A stretch of 64,000 nt of DNA from Halanaerobium congolense (GTDB lineage: Bacteria; Bacillota; Halanaerobiia; Halanaerobiales; Halanaerobiaceae), in assembly GCF_004366375.1 (NCBI RefSeq), contig NZ_SOEF01000002.1, positions 96,908-160,907 of the forward strand. Reading direction: 5' to 3'. The notes under the pieces were generated by a model. It saw only the letters and a program-made list of their open reading frames with translations. It was not told where the DNA came from and did no database searches. Below are positions 46,685-56,264 of this stretch, in pieces. The first letter of the stretch is position 1. Each line of letters begins with the position of its first letter. The position numbers and the translations under genes are program-made.

Positions 46685-46861
46685 TATAATGTTGATAGTG
46701 TGGATTGTATGATAAGATTAAGACTTGTTTTAAAAGATAAAACTAAGAGTGATCAAAAGGCAGTTAAAAATATTGATGGAGTTAAAGGAACCTTTGTTAA
46801 TTCAGGACAATTTCAAATTATAATTGGTCAGGGATCAGTAAACTCAGTCTTAAATGGCTGA
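46685..46861 (+). pseudogene. Remnant of a PTS sugar transporter EIIB domain
   Basis: The frame from about 46685 reads into CMIRLRLVLKDKTKSDQKAV, then NIDGVKGTFVNSGQFQIIIG and QGSVNSV, then TGA at 46859-46861. This matches EIIB of the glucose/sucrose/trehalose PTS families, whose core is HCxTRLRxxLKD ... GVKGxxxxxGQxQIIxGxGxVN. The active-site-type Cys remains (46706-46708), but the preceding His is missing and the N-terminal region and all of EIIC are absent. The 5' side is cut at the repeat element. If translated, it would start at ATG 46709 and give 50 residues. Confidence 0.7.
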
Positions 46862-46872
46862 GCTTTTTTTTT
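46843..46872 (+). terminator. Terminator after the EIIB remnant
   Basis: CTCAG (46843-46847) pairs with CTGAG (46858-46862), 10-base loop, followed by a run of nine T. Confidence 0.6.
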
Positions 46873-46893
46873 GAAATTAATTCAAATGATATT

Positions 46894-46923
46894 TTGACAC
46901 TTTAGTAATTAAAGTAGTATCAT
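46894..46923 (+). promoter_or_regulatory. Promoter of the YesM-type kinase gene
   Basis: TTGACA (46894-46899), 18-base spacer, TATCAT (46918-46923). Reasonable match upstream of the two-component operon. Confidence 0.6.
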
Positions 46924-46959
46924 TATAATAGTAGTCTTTAAAAAAATGTCAGCAAATTC

Positions 46960-48462
46960 TTGGAGGTGTTAATTATATTTTCCAGAATTATAGATTTCAT
47001 AAAAAAGCCAAAAAGATCTATTAGAAGTAGAATTATAAGTATTTTTATTATTATTATATTAATATTGAATGTAGTTTTTTTCCTTTCTTTTCTTCGAAGA
47101 GATAAAGAGATTGAGGTTTATCAAAATAATGTAGATACCAACTTTAAACTTAACCAATTATCATTGAAAATAACAGAAAACTCTCGTTATTTTGATCAAT
47201 ATTTTCAGGAAAGAAGTGAAGAAAATAATGAGCTTTATCAAAATTCACGAGCTGAAATAGCAGCATTAATGACTGAAATTGAAGATGAAATCAGTAGGGA
47301 CCAAAAAAGCAAGACTTTTTATAGAAATCTCAGTAATATGCTGGAATATCATGATCAATTAGTTTCAAGTTTATTTAACTCTAATATTCTAAATCAAAAC
47401 ACTTATCAAATGTTAATAGATATTGATACTCTTTATTCATATATAAGCAGTCACACACAGAATTTAATTAATTCCTATCTTGCTTATCACAGCAGCAATT
47501 ATGTTAATTTATTATTAGACACTCAAAACAGAACTAAAAGCATCTATTTTTTTGTTATTTTAATTAGTATAGCGGTTTTTATTTTTGCTGTTTTAATGGC
47601 AAATAATATTTTAGAGACTATAGAAAAATTGTCTTCATTTGCCCGTTATTTATCTTTGGGCCACTGGGAAATTGAAAATATAGAAGAAATAAATTACAGA
47701 GAATTAAATATTTTAGGACAGACATTTAATTTAATGAAAAATAATATTAGCAAATATATCAAAGAATTAAAAGAAAAATCAGAGGTGGAGAATAAACTAA
47801 ATCAGGAAAAGATGCAGAATATAGAAAAAGAGAGGCTGTTGAAAGAATCTCAACTTTTAAATCTGCAGATGCAGATGGATCCTCATTTTTTATTTAACAC
47901 CTTAAATACAGTTTCTAGAACTGCAATGTTTGAAAATGCAGCTAAAACTCAAGAGCTTATTATCGCAATTTCTAAGATAATGAGATATAACTTAGATCAT
48001 AAAGGGAAAATGGTTGAATTAAATAAAGAAATTGAAGTTTTAAAAGCTTATTTAACGATTCAGGAAACCAGATTCAAAGAACAGATGAATTTTAGAATTA
48101 AAACTGAAGGTGATTTATCCAATTTTAAAATTCCGCCGATGATTATCCAGCCAATTGTTGAAAATTCTATAATTCATGGTCTAGCTGATATTGAATCAGA
48201 AGGTAAGGTTTTAATAGAGATTGATAAAGAAGAGGATTATTTAATAATTAAGATTATAGATAACGGAATTGGCATAGAAAAACAGAAGTTAGTAGATATC
48301 TTAAATGAAGAACACAAAATTGAATCTGATAAAAGGAAAAGTCTTGGTCTTTTAAATGTGATTAAAAGATTAAAATTACATTATGGTAAAAATTTATTAA
48401 ATATTAATTCAAAAGTTAATAAAGGAACAGAAGTAATAATTAGAATTCCTATTGATGAATAA
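46960..48462 (+). CDS. YesM/LytS-type membrane sensor histidine kinase
   Basis: About 496-500 residues. Two membrane segments (about 27-45 and 190-212) enclose a helical extracellular sensor of about 145 residues; a HAMP-like linker, the phospho-acceptor His in DPHFLFNTLN and a HATPase domain with NSIIHGL follow. The start is unclear: the coordinate given is the first standard codon (TTG), but the only ribosome binding site, GGAGG at 46962-46966, lies inside the frame and points to ATT 46972 or ATA 46975. It overlaps the upstream reading of the YesN gene and is followed by a TRAP transporter. Confidence 0.85.
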   Translation: MEVLIIFSRIIDFIKKPKRSIRSRIISIFIIIILILNVVFFLSFLRRDKEIEVYQNNVDTNFKLNQLSLKITENSRYFDQYFQERSEENNELYQNSRAEIAALMTEIEDEISRDQKSKTFYRNLSNMLEYHDQLVSSLFNSNILNQNTYQMLIDIDTLYSYISSHTQNLINSYLAYHSSNYVNLLLDTQNRTKSIYFFVILISIAVFIFAVLMANNILETIEKLSSFARYLSLGHWEIENIEEINYRELNILGQTFNLMKNNISKYIKELKEKSEVENKLNQEKMQNIEKERLLKESQLLNLQMQMDPHFLFNTLNTVSRTAMFENAAKTQELIIAISKIMRYNLDHKGKMVELNKEIEVLKAYLTIQETRFKEQMNFRIKTEGDLSNFKIPPMIIQPIVENSIIHGLADIESEGKVLIEIDKEEDYLIIKIIDNGIGIEKQKLVDILNEEHKIESDKRKSLGLLNVIKRLKLHYGKNLLNINSKVNKGTEVIIRIPIDE

Positions 48463-48484
48463 AATATTTCAAAAGGAGGATATA

Positions 48485-49993
48485 ATGATAAATATCTTAA
48501 TAGCTGAGGATGAACATTTAGAAAGAAAAGCAATAAAATTCTTTATTCAAAAACTATATAGTCAGGAAATAGAAATTAAAGCTGAAGTTAGTAATGGGGA
48601 GGAAGCAGTCTTTCAGGCGTTAGAAAATGATGTAGATTTAGTTTTAATGGATATTCAGATGCCTAAAATGAGCGGTTTGAAAGCGGCAGAAATACTAAAA
48701 GAAAAATCCTCAAAAGTCGAAGTTATAATTTTAACTGCCCACAGTGAGTTTGACTATGCAAGAAAATCAATTCAAATTGGAGTTAGTGATTATTTAGTTA
48801 AACCATATGTAGAAAAGGATTTTAAAGAGGTAATGGATAAGGCATTAGAAAAAATAAAAAACAGAAAAAAAGCAAAAGAAAAAGAGACTAAAATGTTGGA
48901 AAAAATAAAAAATATCACTCCTGTTTTAGAGAAAGAAATCATCTTAAATATAATTTATAATACTAATTCTTCTTTAAAAAGTTTTTTAGAACATAAAAAA
49001 ATGCTTGGATTAGAGGGGAATAATTATATTTTTTTAACTGTTAATTTTCAAGACAATAGTAAAATAGATGACTCTTTTTATCATGATTTAAGAATTAAAT
49101 TTAAAAATAAATTTGCTGGGGTTATTTCATATAATGGCTTAATCAACAGTATATTTATGATTATTGATGATGATCTAAAATTGAAGCTTAGATCTAAGGA
49201 ATTTCAGCAAATAGAAGAGTTAATAAAAACTGAAGCTATATCAAATAAAAAAGAAATTAATTTAATAAAAAGTGAGATAGCAGATGATTTTAAAAAGGTT
49301 AGTGAAATTTATAATCAAACTAAAAAAACTGTCAAAGATGAACAGTTTTCGATGAACAGTTATCCTTATCAAAGAGAGAAAAAAGTTTTTGCTAAAATTA
49401 TTGATAAAAATAAAAAGCTTGCAAAATTGGAGTTCAATAAGATATACAGCTATTTAGTAAAAGAAGAAAAAGAAAATCTAAATAGAATAAAATCATTCCT
49501 CCATAGATTTTTAATTTTTCTTAACCGCAGATTAATGGAATATTATAATGAACAGCATCCATATTTAGAGATGCAAAAATTAGAAGCAGAAATTGAATTG
49601 ATAAATAATTTAAAAGGATTAAAGATTTATTTTGAAAAAATTCTTGAAGACTTAATTGATGAGCTATGTGATAATGCTAAAGAAGAAAAAGTAGAAATAA
49701 TTGAAACTGTAAAAGATTATATAAATGAAAATTATAGTGAAGATATTAATTTAGATGATATTGCTGATTACATTTCATTTAGCAAATATTATCTCAGCAA
49801 ATTATTTAAAGAGGTTGAAGGAATTAATTATAAAGATTATTTAATAAAAGTTAGAATGGAAGAGGCTAAAAAAAGACTTAAAAATGGAGATAAAATAAAA
49901 GTGGTAGCTTCTGAAGTAGGTTACTCTGATAGAAATTATTTCAGTAGAGCTTTTAAAAAATATACTGGAATTTCTCCCGGGAAATTTAAATAA
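48485..49993 (+). CDS. YesN-type response regulator (REC plus AraC helix-turn-helix)
   Basis: 502 residues. Receiver domain (about 1-120) with acidic pocket EDE at 9-11, phospho-acceptor Asp in VLMDIQMPKMSG and Lys in LVKPY; a long linker; and a C-terminal AraC domain (about 400-500) with DDIADYISFSKYYLSKLFKE and VGYSDRNYFSRAFKKYTGISPGKF. AAAGGAGGA sets the start at ATG 48485. Cognate of the kinase just upstream, and the likely activator of the TRAP operon that begins 128 bases downstream. Confidence 0.9.
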   Translation: MINILIAEDEHLERKAIKFFIQKLYSQEIEIKAEVSNGEEAVFQALENDVDLVLMDIQMPKMSGLKAAEILKEKSSKVEVIILTAHSEFDYARKSIQIGVSDYLVKPYVEKDFKEVMDKALEKIKNRKKAKEKETKMLEKIKNITPVLEKEIILNIIYNTNSSLKSFLEHKKMLGLEGNNYIFLTVNFQDNSKIDDSFYHDLRIKFKNKFAGVISYNGLINSIFMIIDDDLKLKLRSKEFQQIEELIKTEAISNKKEINLIKSEIADDFKKVSEIYNQTKKTVKDEQFSMNSYPYQREKKVFAKIIDKNKKLAKLEFNKIYSYLVKEEKENLNRIKSFLHRFLIFLNRRLMEYYNEQHPYLEMQKLEAEIELINNLKGLKIYFEKILEDLIDELCDNAKEEKVEIIETVKDYINENYSEDINLDDIADYISFSKYYLSKLFKEVEGINYKDYLIKVRMEEAKKRLKNGDKIKVVASEVGYSDRNYFSRAFKKYTGISPGKFK

Positions 49994-50121
49994 TTCAGCT
50001 TTAGCTTTAATTTTCTGAAAATAACCAAAAAAATGAATAAGATAACAATTTAGTCTATAGTTTTTATTAATTTCTATTGATACAATAAATTTAGAAAATA
50101 ACATAAGGGGGAAGAAAAACA

Positions 50122-51102
50122 ATGAAAAAAGTTTTAGTTTTGGTTTTAGCAAGTCTTTTGATTTTTTCTTTTGCAGTCTCAGCTCAGGAAATGACCTTAC
50201 GTTTGGCAGACAATCAGCCTGAAGGTTATCCGACTGTTGTTGGTGCTAGAGAATTTGCACGTCTGGTTGAAGAAAGAACAGATGGCAGAATTAAGATCGA
50301 AGTTTATCCTGGTGGAGTTTTAGGAGACGAAAGTTCTACAATTGAACAAGTTCAGTTTGGTGCTATTGATTTTGTAAGAACTTCAATTACTCCAATGGCA
50401 AACTTTGAGCCAGCAATGAATGTTTTATCTCTTCCATACCTATATCCCAGTGAAGAATACATGTTTCAGGTATTATTCAGTGAGGTAGGAGATGGAGTAT
50501 TAGAGGGTCTTAAAGATGCAGGTATTGTTGGCTTAACCTGGTATGACTCTGGTGCTCGTAGTTTCTATACTGCTGATACAAAGGTTACAAGTCCTGAAGA
50601 TTTAGAAGGTTTAAGAATTCGGGTTCAGGAAAGTCAGTTAATGATGGATATGGTTCAGGCTCTAGGTGCCTCACCCACTCCGATCGCCTGGGGTGAAGTT
50701 TACAGTGCACTGCAGACTGGTGTAGTAGATGCTGGTGAAAACAACTACCCTGGCTGGTATTACAACAGTCACCACGAAGTTGCTCCATATTTTGTTGAGG
50801 ATGCACACAACCGTATTCCTGAATTGATAATTATGAGTAAAATAACCTGGGATAAATTAAGTGCAGAAGACCAGAAAATTATCAAGCAGGCTGCTGTAGA
50901 TTCTACTGTTGTACAGCGGGAAGCATGGGATCAGCGTACTGAAGAAGCAAAAAAATTAGCAGTAGAAGAAGGCGCTACAATTACTACTTTAAATGCTGAA
51001 CAGAAGCAGGCTTTTCAGGACAAAGTTAAAGGTTTATATCCTAAGTACAGTGAAGGTTATGAAGAACTTCTAAACAGTATTTTAGAATTCGAAATGGAAT
51101 AA
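50122..51102 (+). CDS. dctP: TRAP transporter solute-binding protein (DctP family)
   Basis: 326 residues. Signal peptide (cleavage after about AVSAQ), then LADNQPEGYPTVVGAREFA and the family-defining GLRIRVQESQLMMDMVQALGASPTP segment, with the Arg that usually pairs with a carboxylate, followed by LQTGVVDAGENNYPGW. Binds an organic anion outside the cell for import by the DctQM permease. AAGGGGGAAG precedes the ATG. Substrate cannot be assigned by eye: dicarboxylate, sugar acid or similar. Confidence 0.93.
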   Translation: MKKVLVLVLASLLIFSFAVSAQEMTLRLADNQPEGYPTVVGAREFARLVEERTDGRIKIEVYPGGVLGDESSTIEQVQFGAIDFVRTSITPMANFEPAMNVLSLPYLYPSEEYMFQVLFSEVGDGVLEGLKDAGIVGLTWYDSGARSFYTADTKVTSPEDLEGLRIRVQESQLMMDMVQALGASPTPIAWGEVYSALQTGVVDAGENNYPGWYYNSHHEVAPYFVEDAHNRIPELIIMSKITWDKLSAEDQKIIKQAAVDSTVVQREAWDQRTEEAKKLAVEEGATITTLNAEQKQAFQDKVKGLYPKYSEGYEELLNSILEFEME

Positions 51103-51174
51103 GAAAGTTTGGCAAATTAAGTCGACTGATTAATTTAGTTTAATTAGCTTAAGTAAATATCATAATTAAGGATG

Positions 51175-51200
51175 GTGGAGGATTTTGTCCTCCACTTCTT
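51175..51200 (+). terminator. Hairpin between dctP and dctQ
   Basis: Eight-base-pair stem GTGGAGGA (51175-51182) / TCCTCCAC (51188-51195), loop TTTTG, then TTCTT. Likely a partial terminator or 3' stabiliser that keeps dctP mRNA more abundant than the permease genes, as binding proteins usually need. Confidence 0.6.
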
Positions 51201-51217
51201 ATTAAAGGGTGAATTAT

Positions 51218-51766
51218 ATGAAAGAAAAAAATAAAAAAAAGGAGATTATCTTATCATTTCTTGAACTGTCAGAAAAACTAATAAATTATCTGGCAATGAT
51301 TTTTTTAGTGGCGATGATTATAATTGTCAGTGCAACAGTTTTTACTAGATATTTATTTAATTTTACTTTTCGCTGGTCAGATGAGGTTGCACTATTAATG
51401 ATGATCTGGTTTGGCTTTTTAGGGATGGCTCTAGGAGTTAAAAATTCTGTTCATTTGAGTATTGAATTTTTTATGAGTCTTTTTCCAGAAAACTATCAAA
51501 AATACATTTATAAAATTGAGGATATTTTAGTAGGTGTGTTTGGGGGGTTTATGTTAAAATACGGCTGGGATCTGTATAATGCTACTAAAGCTACAGTTTT
51601 ACCAGCAACTCAATGGACCAGGGGTCTTTTATTTATTATGTTACCACTTGCAGGTATTTTAATTATAATTTATTCTATAGCTAAGTTTTTTGGTGTTTTA
51701 CGAGAAGAACACTTCACTATTCAATCTGAAACAATAAAACAAAAAGAAGTAAAGGGGGAAGAATAG
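51218..51766 (+). CDS. dctQ: TRAP transporter small permease subunit
   Basis: 182 residues with four hydrophobic segments (about 28-48, 58-78, 103-123, 137-157). The WSDEVALLMMIWFGFLGMALG region is typical of DctQ. AAAGGGTGA sets the start at ATG 51218. Its TAG overlaps the GTG start of dctM by one base. Confidence 0.9.
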   Translation: MKEKNKKKEIILSFLELSEKLINYLAMIFLVAMIIIVSATVFTRYLFNFTFRWSDEVALLMMIWFGFLGMALGVKNSVHLSIEFFMSLFPENYQKYIYKIEDILVGVFGGFMLKYGWDLYNATKATVLPATQWTRGLLFIMLPLAGILIIIYSIAKFFGVLREEHFTIQSETIKQKEVKGEE

Positions 51767-53055
51767 TGGATCCAGCAGTATATATATTATTAGGTTCATT
51801 TTTATTTATGTTATTTATTCGAATCCCCATTGCTTTTAGTTTAGGCCTTTCAACAATGTTTACAGCCTTTTATGTGGGTTTACCGCCAATGGTGGTTATG
51901 CAGCAGATGGTAAAGGGCATTAATTCTTTTTCATTGATGGCAATTCCATTTTTTATTATAGCTGGAGAAATTATGGGGCAGGGTGGAATTTCTGATCGAT
52001 TAATTAAATTTTCTAATGTAATTATTGGCTGGATGCGTGGTGGATTAGCCATGGTTAATATTTTGGCCAGTATGTTTTTTGGCGGAATCTCTGGTTCTTC
52101 TGTAGCTGATGTTTCATCAATTGGTTCAATTATGATTCCAATGATGGAGAAGAAGGGCTATGATAAAGATTATTCTATCAATGTAACAATTACTTCTTCA
52201 GTTCAGGGAATTATTATCCCTCCAAGTCATAATATGATTATTTATTCATTGGCTGCTGGAGGCGGAATTTCAGTTGCTAAGTTATTTCTTGGTGGTATTG
52301 TACCGGGAGTTCTTTTGGGTATAGCTTTGATGATCTTAAGTTATGCTATAGCAGTTAAAAGGGACTATCCAAGAGAAGAAAAAGTATCTTTTAAGGAAGC
52401 ATTAAGAATTACTAGAGATAGCATGCTTGGGCTTTTAACAGCAGTTATAATTATTGGTGGAGTTACCACTGGAGTATTTACAGCTACCGAATCAGCTGCT
52501 ATTGCAGCAGTATATGCTTTTATAATTACCTTCTTTGTTTATAGAGATATACCAATAAGTAAATTTGTTGATATTTTAAGAAGTTCATTAAGTACTTTAG
52601 CAATGGTAGTGGCAATTATTGCAACTTCCAGTGCTTTTGCCTGGATGATGTCGTATTTGCAGGTTCCTAAGATGATAACAGATTCTTTACTTCATCTATC
52701 AGATAATCCAATTATTATCTTATTAATTGTCAATCTGATCCTTTTATTTTTGGGAACTATTATGGATATGGCTCCACTTATTTTAATTGCAACTCCAATT
52801 TTACTACCGGTTGTAAGAAGTGTAGGCATGAATCCAATTACTTTTGGTGTTGTAATGATGCTTAATCTTGGAGTAGGATTATTAACTCCACCGGTTGGTT
52901 CAACCTTATTTGTAGGTTGTTCGATTGGTAATGCTCCAATAGAGGATATTGCAAAATCACTAATGCCATTTTATATAGTGTTAGTAATTATGGTATTGCT
53001 TTTAACTTTTGTTCCAGGTTTGACACTATGGTTACCTACTTTCTTGATGGGTTAA
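51766..53055 (+). CDS. dctM: TRAP transporter large permease subunit
   Basis: 429 residues, GTG start, about 11-12 membrane segments. FRIPIAFSLG-type N-terminus (here RIPIAFSLGLS), GGISGSSVADVSSIGSIMIP and GTIMDMAPLILIATPILLPV are the DctM signature. Carries the substrate with Na+, which suits a saline habitat. Completes the dctPQM operon; a terminator follows at 53154. Confidence 0.94.
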   Translation: MDPAVYILLGSFLFMLFIRIPIAFSLGLSTMFTAFYVGLPPMVVMQQMVKGINSFSLMAIPFFIIAGEIMGQGGISDRLIKFSNVIIGWMRGGLAMVNILASMFFGGISGSSVADVSSIGSIMIPMMEKKGYDKDYSINVTITSSVQGIIIPPSHNMIIYSLAAGGGISVAKLFLGGIVPGVLLGIALMILSYAIAVKRDYPREEKVSFKEALRITRDSMLGLLTAVIIIGGVTTGVFTATESAAIAAVYAFIITFFVYRDIPISKFVDILRSSLSTLAMVVAIIATSSAFAWMMSYLQVPKMITDSLLHLSDNPIIILLIVNLILLFLGTIMDMAPLILIATPILLPVVRSVGMNPITFGVVMMLNLGVGLLTPPVGSTLFVGCSIGNAPIEDIAKSLMPFYIVLVIMVLLLTFVPGLTLWLPTFLMG

Positions 53056-53153
53056 AATAAATTTAGTTCATTAAGGATGAGATTGAGATTGAGATTGATA
53101 ACAATATTAGATAATACTAAAGCAGATATTTTTTTTATTATGTTAATGTTTGC

Positions 53154-53189
53154 AAAAAAAAACGGTCCCTGCCTGGGGTCCGCTTTTTT
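53154..53189. terminator. Terminator after dctM (possibly bidirectional)
   Basis: CGG-T-CCC (53163-53169) pairs with GGG-T-CCG (53176-53182) around loop TGCCTG, with an A-run before and a T-run after. Serves dctM and perhaps the minus-strand epimerase gene. A GAGATT unit occurs three times just upstream at 53079-53096. Confidence 0.65.
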
Positions 53190-53236
53190 CTTACTTAAAA
53201 TTATTTTTATCGTCAGGAATAAAAATTTTAGCTGTT

Positions 53237-54247
53237 TTACAAATTAGAATATTTACTTTCATTTTCTTCAATTATTTTATCCATCAAATCATTCCAATCC
53301 TGGTCGATACGCTGCAGTTCAGGATGAGAATCATACCAGTTTATAGAATCCTTAACACCTTCAGCAAAGGGGACAATCGCCTTAAAACTAGGTACAAAGC
53401 GTTTGATCTTAGAATTATCAAAAACAACACTTGCAGCTTTATCACCAAGTAATTTACCAATATATATGTCATTATACTCAGCAATTTTTCTGGAAGCAAC
53501 ATGAACAAGTTTAGGATTATCTACTCCAGCAGCTGCGGCCAAAGCTTTGTAAATTTGGTTCCAGTTTAAACTTTCATCAGAAGTAATTTGAAAAGCATGT
53601 CCCACTGCCTGTATATTACCGATTAATCCTATAAAAGCTTTAGCAAAATCACTATTATGAGTCATTGTCCAGAGTGAGCTGCCATCTCCATGGACCAGTA
53701 TTTTTTTCCCTTTTCGCATTCTATCAATTAAAGTCCAGGGGGCTTTAGAACTATTAATAGCAGCTGGAATTGAAGTCTTTCCATAAGTATGTGAGGGCCT
53801 CACAATTGTAATTGGGAAATCATTTTTTCTATATTCAGCCATCAAAATATTTTCACAGGCAATTTTTTTCTGTGAATACTCCCAATAAGGATTGGAAAGA
53901 GGAGTTGATTCATCTATAAGATAGCTGGTTTGTGGTTTTTGATAAGCTGAAGCTGAACTTATAAAGATATACTGATCAGTTTTATCCCTGAAAATTTCTA
54001 TATCATTCTTTACATGTTCTGGGTCAAAAGCTACCCAATCCACAATAACATCAAATTTATAGTCTTTTAATTTTTGTGCTGCATCTTTAGGATTGCGAAT
54101 ATTACCTTCAATTATTTTTGCATTTTTAGGTGCCAGATGATTATTGTTCCCTCGATTAAATAAATAGAGTTCTATACCCTTTTTTACTGCAAGCTCTGAT
54201 ACCGCCTGACTAATTGTTCCGGTTCCACCAATAAATAATACTTTCAT
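53237..54247 (-). CDS. NAD-dependent epimerase/dehydratase family protein
   Basis: 336 residues. N-terminal nucleotide-binding motif FIGGTGTISQAV (a GxxGTxS variant), VDWVAFDPEHV and FISSASAYQKP with the short-chain-type active-site region. The GGTGTIS start resembles the CSP41/atypical SDR group, so RNA-binding or sugar-nucleotide roles are both possible; the true function is unknown. The start is put at ATG 54247 on the minus strand, which has GGAGTGAAAGG upstream and the Rossmann motif right after it; the frame is open further to 54307. Confidence 0.75.
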   Translation of the reverse strand: MKVLFIGGTGTISQAVSELAVKKGIELYLFNRGNNNHLAPKNAKIIEGNIRNPKDAAQKLKDYKFDVIVDWVAFDPEHVKNDIEIFRDKTDQYIFISSASAYQKPQTSYLIDESTPLSNPYWEYSQKKIACENILMAEYRKNDFPITIVRPSHTYGKTSIPAAINSSKAPWTLIDRMRKGKKILVHGDGSSLWTMTHNSDFAKAFIGLIGNIQAVGHAFQITSDESLNWNQIYKALAAAAGVDNPKLVHVASRKIAEYNDIYIGKLLGDKAASVVFDNSKIKRFVPSFKAIVPFAEGVKDSINWYDSHPELQRIDQDWNDLMDKIIEENESKYSNL

Positions 54248-54498
54248 TATCCTTTCACTCCTTTGATATATATTAAGATTATTTGATCTCTTATATAATA
54301 TATTCACTATCTTTTAAATTATTCCTTTAAAAACTGGAGCTTTGATGGATCCATAAATTCAATTATTCACTATATTTTAAAAGACTTTTGTTGTAAAGAA
54401 ATAAAATAAGTGATAAGATAAATGATAAGAATTATAATTTACTAAGTTAAAGTAATAGAGTTTTACAATAATTATATAATATGGAAAGGAAGATTTTT

Positions 54499-54768
54499 GT
54501 GAGAGCTATAATTACTGTTATTGGTGTGGATAGAATAGGAATAATTGCTGAAGTAAGCACTTTGTTAGCGGAAGCAAATGTTAATATTTTAGATATTAAC
54601 CAAACAGTTCTTGATGATTACTTTACTATGACTATGTTGGTAAGTTTGGAAGCACTTGAGATTTCTTTAGAAGAGTTGAAAAAGGAATTAGTAGAAAGTG
54701 GCGAAAAATTAGGAGTATCTATTCGCTTACAGCATGAAGATATATTCCGCTCAATGCATAGAATTTAA
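54499..54768 (+). CDS. ACT-domain protein, UPF0237 family
   Basis: 89 residues, the family length. One ACT domain: RAIITVIGVDRIGIIAEVSTLL, then NILDINQTV. I start at GTG 54499 with AAAGGAAGA upstream, since the family begins exactly there; the frame is open from ATG 54481. Known genomic pattern: this gene precedes UPF0210 (DUF711), as it does here, so the two proteins probably work together. The ACT domain suggests binding of an amino acid or similar ligand. Confidence 0.88.
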   Translation: MRAIITVIGVDRIGIIAEVSTLLAEANVNILDINQTVLDDYFTMTMLVSLEALEISLEELKKELVESGEKLGVSIRLQHEDIFRSMHRI

Positions 54769-54828
54769 TCTTTATTATTTAGAGGTATCTTTGGATATTA
54801 ATTTTTGAGTTAGAAGGGAAGTGGATTA

Positions 54829-56187
54829 ATGTTAAATACATATGAAATAATGGAAACTATCAGGATGCTGGAAGAAGAAAAATTGGATATAAGGACTGTC
54901 ACTATGGGAATTTCACTAAGTGATTGTGCAGATGGTGATGGGGAAAGAGCAAGAGAAAAAATATATAATAAGATAGTTAATTATGCTGGTGATTTAGTTA
55001 AAGTTGCTGAAGAAATTGAAATTAAGTATGATATTCCGATTATAAATAAAAGAATATCTGTCACCCCAATTTCACTTATTGCAGCAGCTTGTGAGGATAA
55101 AGATTACATAGAATTTGCTAAAACTCTTGATCAAGCAGCCAAAGAAGTGGGGGTTGATTTTATAGGTGGATTTTCAGCTCTCGTACATAAAGGAATGACT
55201 GCAGCTGATAAAAAACTTATAAACTCTATTCCAGAAGCATTAGCTCAAACCGAAAGAGTTTGTTCTTCAGTTAATATTGGAACTACAAGGGCAGGATTAA
55301 ATATGGATGCTGTTGCACAAATGGGTCGGATAGTTAAAGAATGTGCTGAACTTACTGCTGATAATGGAGGAGTAGCTGCCAGTAAATTAGTTGTTTTTGC
55401 TAATGCTCCTGAAGATAATCCGTTTATGGCGGGTGCTTTCCATGGCGTTGGTGAAGGTGAATGCATGATTAATGTTGGTATTTCGGGTCCTGGTGCAGTA
55501 AAAGCTGCTTTAACAAAAGTTAAGGGCGAGCCCTTTGATCAGGTTGCTGAAACAATTAAGAAGACAGCTTTTAAAATTACAAGAATGGGACAGTTGGTTG
55601 CTAAAGAAGCTTCAGAAAAGTTAGGGGTAACTGCTGGTATTGTCGACTTATCTTTAGCTCCTACCCCTGCAGTTGGTGATAGTGTGGCTCGTATTTTAGA
55701 AGAAATGGGTGTAGAGGTTGCTGGAGCTCACGGAACTACAGCTGCACTTGCGTTATTAAATGATGCAGTAAAAAAGGGTGGAGTAATGGCTTCCTCCCAT
55801 GTGGGAGGCTTAAGTGGAGCATTTATACCTGTTAGTGAGGATGCAGGAATGATCGAAGCTGTAGAGAAGGGAGCCCTGAGTTTAGAAAAATTAGAAGCAA
55901 TGACTGCTGTTTGCTCTGTTGGACTGGATATGATAGCTTTACCTGGTAAAACAACTGCAGCTACTATTTCAGCAATCATTGCTGATGAGGCTGCTATTGG
56001 TATGGTTAATCATAAAACAACTGCTGTGAGAGTTATTCCTGTGCCAGGTAAGGATGTAGGAGAAGAAGTTGTATATGGAGGCTTATTTGGGCGAGCTCCA
56101 ATTATGAAGGTCAGCGAATTTTCCAGCATTGATTTTATTGCTAGAGGTGGAAGAATTCCAGCCCCACTTCAGAGTTTGAAAAATTAA
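54829..56187 (+). CDS. UPF0210 (DUF711, PFL-like) protein
   Basis: 452 residues, the normal length. [30 protein letters not shown] spans the conserved N-terminus, followed by [30 protein letters not shown] and the Gly-rich C-terminal [13 protein letters not shown]. The fold is related to pyruvate formate-lyase-like proteins, but no glycyl radical motif is seen. Function is unknown. AGAAGGGAAG precedes the ATG. Follows its usual ACT partner by 60 bases. Confidence 0.9.
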   Translation: MLNTYEIMETIRMLEEEKLDIRTVTMGISLSDCADGDGERAREKIYNKIVNYAGDLVKVAEEIEIKYDIPIINKRISVTPISLIAAACEDKDYIEFAKTLDQAAKEVGVDFIGGFSALVHKGMTAADKKLINSIPEALAQTERVCSSVNIGTTRAGLNMDAVAQMGRIVKECAELTADNGGVAASKLVVFANAPEDNPFMAGAFHGVGEGECMINVGISGPGAVKAALTKVKGEPFDQVAETIKKTAFKITRMGQLVAKEASEKLGVTAGIVDLSLAPTPAVGDSVARILEEMGVEVAGAHGTTAALALLNDAVKKGGVMASSHVGGLSGAFIPVSEDAGMIEAVEKGALSLEKLEAMTAVCSVGLDMIALPGKTTAATISAIIADEAAIGMVNHKTTAVRVIPVPGKDVGEEVVYGGLFGRAPIMKVSEFSSIDFIARGGRIPAPLQSLKN

Positions 56188-56264
56188 TAATAAAACACTG
56201 TTCATAGGTGTTTAGATAATTGATGAAAAATTATCTTATTAATTTCTAAGAGAGGGGAAATTTG

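Noticed and set aside
53079..53096. GAGATT repeated three times
   Set aside because: Too short and isolated to be a CRISPR or other array; probably slippage.
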